Assembly (NCBI GenBank): GCA_015350385.1
Contig: WNKI01000002.1
Coordinates: forward strand, 6,120,700-6,184,699
Direction of reading: 5' to 3'
DNA: 64,000 nucleotides
From: Aculops lycopersici
Taxonomy: Eukaryota > Arthropoda > Arachnida > Trombidiformes > Eriophyidae
Positions 42,501 through 51,969 of this stretch are shown here, piece by piece; within the stretch, counting starts at the first letter, position 1; each line of letters opens with the position of its first letter. The position numbers and the translations under genes are program-made. A model generated the notes under the pieces. The model searched no databases and was not told where the DNA came from. It was given only the letters and a program-made list of their open reading frames with translations.

Positions 42501-44366
42501 ATGGCTAGTACCAGGAAGTCTTGGTTGGATTTTCCTATAGCCCAACCATTGTTGAGAGCTTTAAAAGAACAAAAATTTTCAATACCATTACCGATACAAG
42601 CGAGAACTCTCAGGGCAACACTAATCTTAGACAAGCATGTTTTTGGGGCAGCTAGGACGGGATCAGGCAAGACCATAGCATATGCAATCCCAGTATTGAA
42701 TAAGATACTTTCGAAGAAATATGAACCATCGAGTAAGCTTAAAGAGCGACTTTGCAAGAAACAGAAAAAGAAGGAGGACTTTGAGCTGATAGATGGACAG
42801 ATGTGTGCCATTGAGGATATGATCGTTGACAAATTATCCAATGATGATGGCAGCAAACTGGACGAAGAATCATCTGATCTTGGCAGTGATGTTGAGGCGA
42901 AAACTTACACCTGCCCTGAGGCTATCATTCTTGTGCCCACGAGAGAGTTGGCATTCCAAGTGCAATCCGAGATTGAAAAGTTATGCAAATATACCAAGAT
43001 AACATCTTGCTGCCTGATCGGTGGTCTCAGTCAAGATAAGCAACTTAGAAAATTGAACAAAACACTGCCACAAGTTATAATTGCAACACCTGGTCGTCTA
43101 TACGACATTGTCCAATCTGACACTGTGGAACATCTCAATGTCCAGAGTGTGGCCAGTATTCGAACACTTGTTATTGACGAAGCAGATAGAATGGTACAGA
43201 AGGGCCACTTCGAAGAATTGATGAAAATTTTAGACATCCTAAAGGAGTCTAAAGGTTTTCGCGATGAATCATTCCAATATCGAGTCTATTTATTCTCGGC
43301 TACTTTGACGTTCCTGCACGAGCTACCAGAAAGATTCAAGGCCAATCCTCTCGCCATCAAGGAATCTAGAACTCAAAACTCCAAGAAGAGCAAAGAGAAG
43401 AAAGTTATCGATCCAAAGGAGCACAATAAGAGAAACAAGATGAAAAATTTATTGCAATTGCTGGGAATTGATAGAGCCGACACCAAGATTATTGATCTTA
43501 ACGACGAATCCTCCTTCGGAAGACCCAGCTCAGATCAACTAACTGAGATGAGGTTAAATTGTGTGGCTCAAGAAAAAGATCTCTACCTCTACTACTTTCT
43601 AGTTCAGAACAAAGACAAGAGAGTGTTAGTATTCTGTAACAGCAAAGACTGTTTGAGGAGATTATCAAATGTTCTTAAATATCTTGGCTTCGACACCTTG
43701 AAGTTGTTCGCTGATATGGATCAGAAGAAGAGACTGTCAAACTTGGAAAAATTTAGACAGCGGCCAAATGCCGTTCTCATTGCGACTGATGTAGCTGCCA
43801 GAGGTTTGGATGTCAAGGAGTTGGACTGTGTTGTCCATTATCAAGTACCTAAGACATGTGAATCTTATATCCATAGAAGCGGTAGAACTGCTAGATTGTC
43901 GAGGAAGGGAGTGAGCTTGACTTTGTGCGAACCAAAGGAGGCACCATTTTACAGAAGATTGTGTAATAATATCAATAACGGAAATGATCTCGACACGTAC
44001 GATATTGATGTCCACCTTAGGGCATTGATGAAAGACAGAGTTGCCATAGCTCAACAATGTGATAAGATCGATCATAGACTGAGGGAGTCCAAGTCAGATA
44101 GAAATTGGTTCTCTAAAGCGGCAAAAGATTGTGAGATTGAGTTGGATGAGGAGGAGCTAAGAAAATTGAGTGGCAGGGGAAACTCGCAACAGAAGAACAT
44201 CGAAGAGGAAGCAGGGCTTAGGAGAAAGCTATCTCAACTCGAAAAGCAACTCAAAGTTCTTCTCAAAAAACCCCTGATTACGAGAGAGTCCCTGATGAAA
44301 CAATCAGTTGATCGAATGCAAGCTTCTGTCGCTAATGATGCATCAGATTTTGATGCAACCGATTAA
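42501..44366 (+). CDS. DDX24: DEAD-box RNA helicase DDX24/MAK5
   Basis: A 621-residue intronless protein starting at ATG 42501; the frame is open further upstream but has no earlier ATG. All helicase motifs are present: Q-motif (IPLPIQARTL), I (AARTGSGKT), Ia (PTRELAFQ), Ib (ATPGRLYD), II (DEAD in VIDEADRMVQKGHFEEL), III (SAT), IV (VLVFCNS), V (ATDVAARGLD) and VI (HRSGRTAR). The FGAARTGSGKT motif I, the acidic insert between motifs I and Ia (about 95-140), DRMVQKGHFEEL and the basic insert after SATLTF are typical of DDX24/yeast Mak5. The family works in the nucleolus in 60S ribosome assembly. The N-terminal extension of human DDX24 is absent, making this the minimal form. A CACGTG E-box at 42349-42354, about 150 bp upstream, fits growth-linked control. 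Confidence 0.92.
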   Translation: MASTRKSWLDFPIAQPLLRALKEQKFSIPLPIQARTLRATLILDKHVFGAARTGSGKTIAYAIPVLNKILSKKYEPSSKLKERLCKKQKKKEDFELIDGQMCAIEDMIVDKLSNDDGSKLDEESSDLGSDVEAKTYTCPEAIILVPTRELAFQVQSEIEKLCKYTKITSCCLIGGLSQDKQLRKLNKTLPQVIIATPGRLYDIVQSDTVEHLNVQSVASIRTLVIDEADRMVQKGHFEELMKILDILKESKGFRDESFQYRVYLFSATLTFLHELPERFKANPLAIKESRTQNSKKSKEKKVIDPKEHNKRNKMKNLLQLLGIDRADTKIIDLNDESSFGRPSSDQLTEMRLNCVAQEKDLYLYYFLVQNKDKRVLVFCNSKDCLRRLSNVLKYLGFDTLKLFADMDQKKRLSNLEKFRQRPNAVLIATDVAARGLDVKELDCVVHYQVPKTCESYIHRSGRTARLSRKGVSLTLCEPKEAPFYRRLCNNINNGNDLDTYDIDVHLRALMKDRVAIAQQCDKIDHRLRESKSDRNWFSKAAKDCEIELDEEELRKLSGRGNSQQKNIEEEAGLRRKLSQLEKQLKVLLKKPLITRESLMKQSVDRMQASVANDASDFDATD

Positions 44367-44416
44367 ATTAAAATTAAAATCCATCTAACACTGAATGTAT
44401 ATTGGTTGAAGTTGTA

Positions 44417-45784
44417 TCATTTTGAGGCGCTCTTTCTACTCACTGACCTTCTCATCAACGGTTCTAAGAACCACAAGAAGGCACCAACTAGAGCCATCGC
44501 TGCTAAACAGATCATCAACGGGTCATATGTGCCCATTTGGTCCCGGAAGTAGCCTATGAATTGAGGCCTAAACGAGATCGAGAGTCCACATATGAAGGAC
44601 GTGAGACTGAAGGTGGTGGTAACTTTGCTTTCTCCCAAACCCTCGACCATAAGTGGATTTAGTAGGATAAAAGAGCATGAGTTGGTAGCCATTATAACCA
44701 CAGTTGCCGCCGCCATGACATAATATCCGAGCGATTGCGTGGCTAATATTAGTGCAACTGCATTTGTGGTTGAGAATAATATGTAGGCATTTTTTGCTGT
44801 CATAAGTTTATAATCAACAACTCCAGGTAGAATGATTCGACCAAGGAGTTCGCCGACCGACTGGAATACCAACAAGTTGTCCGCTTGACTTTTCGTAATT
44901 CCCTTGTCTATTGCATAATCTACAAATATTAGACACCAAATGGTGAAGATCCAGTAGTAGAACATCTCACTGAGCCAGATAAGATGGAAGGTGGGCGTTT
45001 TGAGTATTCCAATAATATCTGTTAGTATATTTGTCTCTGATTGAACAATTGGTAGGCTTGCTTCATTCTTGCCCACGGATAACTCGTGACCATTTGTTGG
45101 ATTTTCAATCGATGGTTGTTTAGGTTTCGGGTTGGCCAAAAGAAATGGCGAGACCATTACGCCTAGGAGACTGATTGCCCCAATGGCAAAGTAGGAATAT
45201 CTCCAAGGATAATGGGCAAATATGTACTTGAGCATCGGACCAACAACCATCACAGCCAGAGAGCCACCTGTGAGAGTCATGCCAAAGGCTAGATTTCGAT
45301 ATTAGACAAAGTAGTTGTTGATCACATCCATATGAGGTGTGTAAATAAGAGCAAATCCAATTCCTTGAAGTACGCCTACAGTAACCACATCCCAACCTAT
45401 CGATCGACTCAGCGCACCCAATAGGTTGCCGGCTGTGACGCAAACAGCACCAAAGAATATGCACCACGTAAAGGACAATTTGCTTGTTATAATCAAAGCC
45501 AAAGGGCCGAGTATAGTCTCCAAGGTTATGATCGCGGCAACAGGTTTCGATGCATCTTCTCTAGTGTAAACTTTTGTCTCTGTAATATAAGCAAATATCA
45601 ATCCATACGATCGGTAGGGACCCAGGGTGACTGCGGTGATTAGAAAGAAGGCAAAAACAACCACAAATCCGTAACCCTTATCGATATTTCTCGACCACTT
45701 GGCCAAATCTTGGTGGTACTTCTGTGTAACATCACCATCCTTCCTCTCTCCATCCTCTAGGTCTCGCTTGTTTTCCGCTTTCAT
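44417..45784 (-). pseudogene. Monocarboxylate-transporter-like gene with an in-frame stop
   Basis: A 456-codon frame encoding an SLC16-like MFS transporter, interrupted by a single TAA at 45304-45302 (codon 161). There is no frameshift: the same frame continues for 294 codons after the stop. The stop falls in the second SLC16 signature, where the three downstream paralogues read YFSKYRSLAMG, YFLKYRSRAFG and YFAEYRSRALG and this copy reads YFV-stop-YRNLAFG; AAA to TAA is one substitution. Both halves otherwise align with the paralogues (DKGYGFVVV, TWCIFFGAVCV, FRPQFIGYFRD), so the loss is recent, or it is a sequencing error, polymorphism or readthrough. The first half alone would carry about six membrane segments. 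This copy is the most diverged of the array. Calling it a pseudogene depends on the stop being real. Confidence 0.7.
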
Positions 45785-46225
45785 TGCTTTACTGCATCAA
45801 TCAAGTAACTTCATTGGCTCGATTGCAGATTGGGAGTATAAATAAGTTACAACAATCTCCTTATGGATTTCAACTTGCGGACTTGAAACTAGATGCAAGG
45901 GCATCACTACAGAGAGCTCACCTATGGCCTCAATCCTTTTTCGAGTTGATGGGTGAGGTTATAAATTATAAATATCCCCTCTTGATTTCAGATGAAAAGA
46001 TTGAGCAAGTAACTAGATACTAGAGCTAGAACGAATTAGGAGCTGGATTGAGAGTCAGGTGACTGTTACAGTAGCTTGTACTATGAACTAGACAAAACTA
46101 ATTAATGCTTTATTGATTACATTGAGTTTACATACCTGTTGACTACGATTGCCTCGCAAAAGTCGCTTGTTCAATCTATTCTTTGCTACCTGCTTTAGCT
46201 TTCTCCTGCTGTTCTAAGGCCAACA
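45785..46225. other. Intergenic spacer between transporter copies 1 and 2
   Basis: About 440 bp with no supported gene. A TATAAATA sequence near 45837 is on the plus strand and so is not oriented for the minus-strand transporter. The right part is the 3' UTR of copy 2. Confidence 0.4.
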
Positions 46226-47731
46226 CTAATTCGACAATCTCTCGTCTCTGCGACAGAGACACCTTTTGATTAGTGGCTCTATGAGCCACAACAAGGCTGC
46301 AATGCAACACGCACCAGACATACATTGTAAAAGCGGATTATAACTGCCTAGATTGTCGCGAAAGTAACCCACCACAATCGGCCGAATAGCTGTTAGGCAT
46401 CCAGCAATGAAGGTTGACATTCCATAACCTAGAGTAACATTGCGCTCGCCAAAATATTCGACGAGCACGGTGTTGAGGACAATGTATAACAGGGCACAAA
46501 AAGCCATTATGGACACAGTCATGCAAGCGGACCATAGGTAGCCCGTGACTTGGGTTACAAGGAATAATATGGAGGAACAGATGAGCAGGACAATAACCAT
46601 TGTGTATCGCGGACCCACAATCTTTAGATCAACTATTGGAGGTAAAATTAACCTTCCAAATATTTCACCTAAGGATTGAAAGTTCAGGAGAGTTTCTGCT
46701 TGCTCTTTAGTGCATCCGCGATCCATCCCATAGTCGACGACAATCAAGCAGAGTATGCTAAATATCCAAAAGTAGATAACTTCGCTGAACCAAATCAAAT
46801 GGAAGGCGGGCATTTTGATTAAGTTTAGCATATCTCTCGAGGTGGATTTCTTAGTCGTCTTTTTAACTTCCTCAACTTGTTGCTTCTTATCCCCGTTGCA
46901 CCCGCTCTCAGTGTCACTGGATTGTTTAGTCTTCTCTAGGTTGTGGGCCGAAGATTGCGGATCAACTGGCATTGGGTTTGGCTTTATGAGGAAACCAGCA
47001 AATGCGGTGATGAAACATACGGCACCGAGGCCAAAGTATGAATCACGCCACGGAAATGTTCTAAGTAACCACTCAGTGTAGGGTGAGAGGACAAAGACCG
47101 AGAGTGTGCCCCCCGTTAGCGATATGCCCATTGCTAGACTTCTATATTTTGAAAAGTAGCTGTTGATCACTTCCATATGGGGAACAAAGATGCAAGCAAA
47201 TCCAAACCCTTGAACTACTCCAATGAATAACACGTCCAAAGCAAGGGATCTACTCACACCGGCAAAAAGGTTTCCTAATGCAACCAGCAAACCTCCCAAA
47301 CAAATGCACCATCTCGTTGAGATCTTGTTTATAAGTAGGGGTATTAGTGGACTCAAAAGACTTTCCGCGGTGACTATTGTAGCAACAGGTGTCGTGGCAT
47401 CACCTCTCGTATACTCGCCGGAGTTTGTTACATGGGCAAAGATGAAACCATACATCCTATAGGGTCCCAAAAGGCCGACGAAAATGGCCCAAACTGCAGC
47501 CAGAACAATCCAAGCGTAGTTTTTGTCCACATTTTGCATCCAAACTTGCATTTCCTCTTCGTACCTGATCAACTCTAACCCTTGCTGTCTCTCACATATT
47601 GTTGATTCTGATTTGAACGGGTCCTGTCTCGTCAGTTGCCATTGATGCTTCGTCTTTTCGCATTCAAAACCATCACTTTTCGACTCTTGCGATGCTGGCG
47701 ATGCATCGACCGATTGAGATTGTTGGATCAT
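46226..47731 (-). CDS. Monocarboxylate-transporter-like MFS protein (copy 2)
   Basis: A 501-residue intronless SLC16-type transporter with about 12 predicted membrane helices. A cytosolic acidic/Gln-rich N-terminus (about 65 residues) precedes DKNYAWIVLAAVW, which replaces the classic D-G-G-W-G-W motif of animal MCTs. The second signature YFSKYRSLAMGISLTGG is intact, and a charged loop of about 60 residues separates helices 6 and 7. The substrate cannot be read from sequence; SLC16 members move monocarboxylates, thyroid hormones or aromatic amino acids, often with protons. It is one of four tandem minus-strand copies. A TATA box at 47881-47876 sits in an upstream block shared with copy 3. Confidence 0.88.
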   Translation of the reverse strand: MIQQSQSVDASPASQESKSDGFECEKTKHQWQLTRQDPFKSESTICERQQGLELIRYEEEMQVWMQNVDKNYAWIVLAAVWAIFVGLLGPYRMYGFIFAHVTNSGEYTRGDATTPVATIVTAESLLSPLIPLLINKISTRWCICLGGLLVALGNLFAGVSRSLALDVLFIGVVQGFGFACIFVPHMEVINSYFSKYRSLAMGISLTGGTLSVFVLSPYTEWLLRTFPWRDSYFGLGAVCFITAFAGFLIKPNPMPVDPQSSAHNLEKTKQSSDTESGCNGDKKQQVEEVKKTTKKSTSRDMLNLIKMPAFHLIWFSEVIYFWIFSILCLIVVDYGMDRGCTKEQAETLLNFQSLGEIFGRLILPPIVDLKIVGPRYTMVIVLLICSSILFLVTQVTGYLWSACMTVSIMAFCALLYIVLNTVLVEYFGERNVTLGYGMSTFIAGCLTAIRPIVVGYFRDNLGSYNPLLQCMSGACCIAALLWLIEPLIKRCLCRRDERLSN

Positions 47732-48328
47732 GATTTCGTCAAATACTTCTAAATGGAACTCTGTTCCTTTGTCAATCTCTCAGTATTGTCTGTTTACTAT
47801 ACTAGCCGTTTATTTGTTAAGAAGGAGAAATTGAGCTAGGACACTCGGATAGGAACTAAGTTGGTGGTTGGAAAGTTTATAGCTGTTGTCAAGGGTCTCG
47901 TGTCAGGATGGATTAGGGATTAGTCCGTGGAGGTAAAATTGACATATTGAACTTCATGAACAGACAACTACAATAGTGCCCAATCAAATAAAACTACTAA
48001 ACCAATTTTCGCGAGATTTATTAGCTCATTACAGGAATGGAAGTTCCTGAGTTGGTACAGTAACACTTTCCGAGCAACGCAAGAATTGCTGCAGGTAGAT
48101 GAAATTGGCCTAGTTCGTCTCGATCAAAGAGTTGATGATTTTAATTAGGAGGATATAAATCCATAGAAAATTCCAACAGGAAGCTGGCTTCTGATAGAGC
48201 ACAGCAGCGGCTCGTTTTACATGCGCGTTAGACATCACCATTCAGTTGGTTCTCCAAAATGTATACCTGACGACTAAGATTGACTTCTTGCTGGCTCAAT
48301 CTATTCCCTACAATCCGCTTGAGTTTTG
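47732..48328. other. Spacer between transporter copies 2 and 3
   Basis: The left part is the promoter of copy 2, homologous to the DNA upstream of copy 3. The right part (from about 48105) is the 3' flank of copy 3, almost identical to the 3' flank of copy 4. No other gene is visible. Confidence 0.55.
47876..47881 (-). promoter_or_regulatory. TATA box of transporter copy 2
   Basis: GACAACAGCTATAAAC on the minus strand, about 145 bp before the ATG. The same block (GACAACAGCTATAAGC) lies upstream of copy 3, and this conservation between paralogous flanks supports a function. Confidence 0.5.
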
Positions 48329-49864
48329 TCATGTTCGATCATCTGCTTCTCTTGATGATACTCTAGCGTCTCTGAGCCCGAGACACCTGCTAATTAACGG
48401 TTCCACAAGCCACAAAAGAGCAGCCACGCCGCATGAAGCAGACATAAACATCATGAGCAAATCGTAGTTACCCAAATCGTCGCGAAAGTAACCGACGGCC
48501 ACTGGTCTGGCCGCGGTGAGTATCCCAGAAATGAAAGTCGACATCCCATAACCTAGAGTTACTTTTCCCTCGCCGAGATACTGGACAAGCAGAGAGTTTA
48601 GCATGATGTATAACAAAGCGGAAAGTGCGATAATAACTACATTTAGGCTCGCTAGTCCAATGTAACCTGTGATCTGGGTAATAAGAAACAGCGTGGCAGT
48701 AAGTAAAACTAGCACGATACTAACTGTGTATCGCGGTCCTAGTGAACTCAAATCCACTATCGCAGATAGAATTAGTCGTCCGACTAATTCGCCTAGAGAC
48801 TGGAAATTTAGGAGAGTCTCTGCTTGCTCCTTGGTACATCCTCGATCCATGCCATAGTCCACCACAATTAAGCCGAAGATACTAAATATCCAAAAGTAGA
48901 TTACTTGACTGAGACAAATCAAATAGAAGCCGGGTATTTTGATCATGCTCAGCATATCTCTCATTGATGACGAGCACATTTGCGCCTGTCTCAAACTCGT
49001 CACCTCAACTTGTTGCTCCTTATTCGCATCGGCACCGTTACAATCAGCGCCTTCGATTTCATCGGCTTTCTTTTTCTCAACGTTTGTTATTTGCGGACTA
49101 GTCGGTTGTTTGTTAGGCTTGATGAGGAACCCGGCAATGATGATCAATAAACACACGGGACTGAGACCAAAGTACGAGTAACGCCACGGGAATGTTCTAA
49201 GTAACCACTCGGTGTAAGGTGATAGGACAAATATGACAATTGTGCCACCTGTAAGGGATAGACCGAAAGCTCGACTTCGATATTTCAAGAAATAGCTATT
49301 GATAACCTCCATATGGGGTATAAAGACACAAGCAAATCCAAACCCTTGAATTACTCCAATGAATAACACGTCCAACGTTAAACATCTACTAACTCCGGCT
49401 AGAAAATTGCCCGATGCAATCAGCAAGCCCCCCAAACAGATGCACCATCTTGCCGAGATCTTTTTCACAATTGGAGGAACTAACGGAGCAACGAAACTCT
49501 CCACCGTCAGTATTGCAGCAACAGGTGTCGTCGCATCGCCTCTGGTATACTCGCCGGAGTTTGTCACATGGGCAAAGATGAAACCATACATCCTATAGGG
49601 TCCCATAAGGCCGAAAAATACAACCCAAACTGCAGCCAGGACAATCCAAGCGTAGTTTTTGTCCACATTTTGCATCCAAACTTTCATTTCCTCCTCGTAC
49701 TTGACCAACTCCAACTCCAAGTTAGGATTTGCGCATACTTCCGATCCTATTTTGACTCGATCCTGACTCCTAGGTTGCCATTGTTGCTTCGTCTTTCCGC
49801 TTTCATAACCTCCAATTTTCGATTCTTGCGAAGCATCTCTCTCCGATTGAGTTTGTTGCGTCAT
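48329..49864 (-). CDS. Monocarboxylate-transporter-like MFS protein (copy 3)
   Basis: A 511-residue intronless SLC16-type transporter with the same layout as copy 2: charged N-terminus, DKNYAWIVLAAVW before helix 1, the YFLKYRSRAFGLSLTGG signature, a long charged central loop (EKKKADEIEGADCNG) and 12 helices. The C-terminal third and N-terminus are almost identical to copy 4, but the region from helix 2 to helix 4 differs and is private to this copy (FVAPLVPPIVKKISARW, VSRCLTLDVLFIG). It carries the promoter block shared with copy 2 (TATA at 50026-50021). It could serve the same type of substrate as copies 2 and 4; none can be named. Confidence 0.88.
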   Translation of the reverse strand: MTQQTQSERDASQESKIGGYESGKTKQQWQPRSQDRVKIGSEVCANPNLELELVKYEEEMKVWMQNVDKNYAWIVLAAVWVVFFGLMGPYRMYGFIFAHVTNSGEYTRGDATTPVAAILTVESFVAPLVPPIVKKISARWCICLGGLLIASGNFLAGVSRCLTLDVLFIGVIQGFGFACVFIPHMEVINSYFLKYRSRAFGLSLTGGTIVIFVLSPYTEWLLRTFPWRYSYFGLSPVCLLIIIAGFLIKPNKQPTSPQITNVEKKKADEIEGADCNGADANKEQQVEVTSLRQAQMCSSSMRDMLSMIKIPGFYLICLSQVIYFWIFSIFGLIVVDYGMDRGCTKEQAETLLNFQSLGELVGRLILSAIVDLSSLGPRYTVSIVLVLLTATLFLITQITGYIGLASLNVVIIALSALLYIMLNSLLVQYLGEGKVTLGYGMSTFISGILTAARPVAVGYFRDDLGNYDLLMMFMSASCGVAALLWLVEPLISRCLGLRDARVSSREADDRT

Positions 49865-50020
49865 AATTTTCTCAAATACTTCTAGATGAAACTTTGTTGC
49901 TTCGTCAATTACTCAGTATAGCTTGTTTACCACATTAGCCTCCTGTTTTCTATCTAGAAAGAATGAACCAGGTTAGGAAATGGAAGCACTCGAATAGAGA
50001 ATACGTTAGTAGCTAAAAGG

Positions 50021-50026
50021 CTTATA
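50021..50026 (-). promoter_or_regulatory. TATA box of transporter copy 3
   Basis: CAGCTATAAGCC on the minus strand about 160 bp before the ATG, within about 45 bp of flank (50027-50071) strongly similar to the promoter of copy 2 (47882-47926). Confidence 0.45.
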
Positions 50027-50442
50027 GCTGTTGTCGAGGGTTTCGCGTCAGGTTGGACTAGAGATTAGTTTGCAGGTGGGAACTGGGAACATTGAACTCA
50101 ATAAAAAGATGGCTACATTCGAGCATTGAGCGTAAACAATCGAATAAAACTACTAATCGAATCGTCACGAGAATAAAGACTTTGGAGGCAGATCTAGAAT
50201 TGCAGCAGTTGGATGAAATTGGCCTAGTTCATTTCGATCAAAGAGTTGATGATTTTAATTAGGAGGATATAAATCCATAGAAAATTCCAACAGGAAGCTG
50301 GCTTCTGATAGAGCACAGCAGCGGCTCGTTTTACATGCGCGTTAGACATCACCATTCAGTTGGTTCTCCAAAATGTATACCTGACGACTAAGATTGACTT
50401 GTCGCTAGATCAATCTATTCCCTACAATCCGCTTGAGTTTTG

Positions 50443-51969
50443 TCATGTTCGATCATCTGCTTCTCTTGATGATACTCTAGCGTCTCTGAGCCCGAGACAC
50501 CTGCTAATTAACGGTTCCACAAGCCACAAAAGAGCAGCCACGCCGCATGAAGCAGACATAAACATCATGAGCAAATCGTAGTTGCCCAAATCGTCGCGAA
50601 AGTAACCGACGGCCACTGGTCTGGCGGCTGTGAGTATCCCCGAAATGAAAGTCGAAAATCCATAGCCTAGGGTAACGTTGCGCTCGCCGAGATACTCGAC
50701 AAGCAGAGAGTTTAGCATGATGTATAACAAAGCGGAAAGTGCAATGATAGATACAGTTATGCCGGCTAGCCCTATGTAACCTGTGATTTGGGTGATCAGA
50801 AATAGTGTGAAGGAAAGTAAAACTAGCACGATACTAACTGTGTATCGCGGTCCTAGTGAACTCAAATCCACTAGTACAGATAGAATTAGTCGTCCGACTA
50901 ATTCGCCTAGAGACTGGAAATTTAGGAGAGTCTCTGCTTGCTCCTTGGTGCATCCTCGATCCATGCCATAGTCCACCACAATCAAGCCGAAGATACTAAA
51001 TATCCAAAAGTAGATTACTTGACTGAGACAAATCAAATAGAAGCCGGGTATTTTGATCATGCTCAGCATATCTCTCATTGATGACGAGCACGTTGGCGCC
51101 AGTCTCAAACTCGTCCCCTCAACCTGTTGCTTCTTATCCTCATTGACACCACCATTTTCGATATCAATGGCTTTCTTTTTCTGAGCCTTTAGGATTAGAG
51201 GATAAGTTGGTTGTTTATTAGACTTGATGAGGAACCCCGCAAGGATGATCAATAAACACACAGGACTGAGGCCAAAGTACGAGTCACGCCACGGAAATGT
51301 TCTAAGTAACCACTCGGTGTAGGGTGAGAGGATAAATATTGCAATCGTCCCACCTGTTAGAGATATACCTAGAGCTCGACTTCGATATTCTGCGAAGTAG
51401 CTATTGATAACCTCCATATGGGGAACAAAGATGCAAGCAAATCCAAACCCTTGAACTACTCCAATGAATAACACGTCCAAAGCAAGGGATCTACTCACAC
51501 CGGCAAAAAGGTTTCCTAATGCAACCAGCAAACCTCCCAAACAAATGCACCATCTTGCCGAGGTCTTGTTCATAATAAGAGGCACTAATGGACCAGTAAG
51601 GCTCTCCACAGTGATTACCATAGCAACAGGTGTCGTTGCATCGCCTCTGGTATACTCGCCGGAGTTTGTCACATGGGCAAAGATGAAACCATACATCCTA
51701 TAGGGTCCCATAAGGCCGAAAAATACAACCCAAACTGCAGCCAGGACAATCCAAGCGTAGTTTTTGTCCACATTTTGCATCCAAACTTTCATTTCCTCCT
51801 CGTACCTGACTAACTCTAACTTCAAGTTAGGATTTGCGCATACTTCCGATCCTATTTTGACTCGATCCTGACTCCTAGGTTGCCATTGTTGCTTCGTCTT
51901 TCCGCTTTCATAACCTCCAATTTTCGATTCTTGCGAAGCATCTCTCTCCGATTGAGTTTGTTGCGTCAT
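50443..51969 (-). CDS. Monocarboxylate-transporter-like MFS protein (copy 4)
   Basis: A 508-residue intronless SLC16-type transporter. The N-terminal ~100 residues and the C-terminal half are nearly identical to copy 3, whereas the middle segment (LVPLIMNKTSARWCICLGGLL through GFACIFVPHMEVINSYF) matches copy 2, including a 143-bp stretch identical at DNA level (51413-51555 against 47172-47314). This mosaic points to gene conversion. The signature reads YFAEYRSRALGISLTGG. Unlike copies 2 and 3, its upstream DNA shows no shared TATA block, so its expression may differ or be lost. Confidence 0.87.
   Translation of the reverse strand: MTQQTQSERDASQESKIGGYESGKTKQQWQPRSQDRVKIGSEVCANPNLKLELVRYEEEMKVWMQNVDKNYAWIVLAAVWVVFFGLMGPYRMYGFIFAHVTNSGEYTRGDATTPVAMVITVESLTGPLVPLIMNKTSARWCICLGGLLVALGNLFAGVSRSLALDVLFIGVVQGFGFACIFVPHMEVINSYFAEYRSRALGISLTGGTIAIFILSPYTEWLLRTFPWRDSYFGLSPVCLLIILAGFLIKSNKQPTYPLILKAQKKKAIDIENGGVNEDKKQQVEGTSLRLAPTCSSSMRDMLSMIKIPGFYLICLSQVIYFWIFSIFGLIVVDYGMDRGCTKEQAETLLNFQSLGELVGRLILSVLVDLSSLGPRYTVSIVLVLLSFTLFLITQITGYIGLAGITVSIIALSALLYIMLNSLLVEYLGERNVTLGYGFSTFISGILTAARPVAVGYFRDDLGNYDLLMMFMSASCGVAALLWLVEPLISRCLGLRDARVSSREADDRT

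Noticed and set aside
44417..45304. Reading transporter copy 1 as two separate genes
   Set aside because: The two ORFs share one frame and join at a single stop codon within a conserved motif, and the second lacks its own N-terminal half; an interrupted single gene explains this better.
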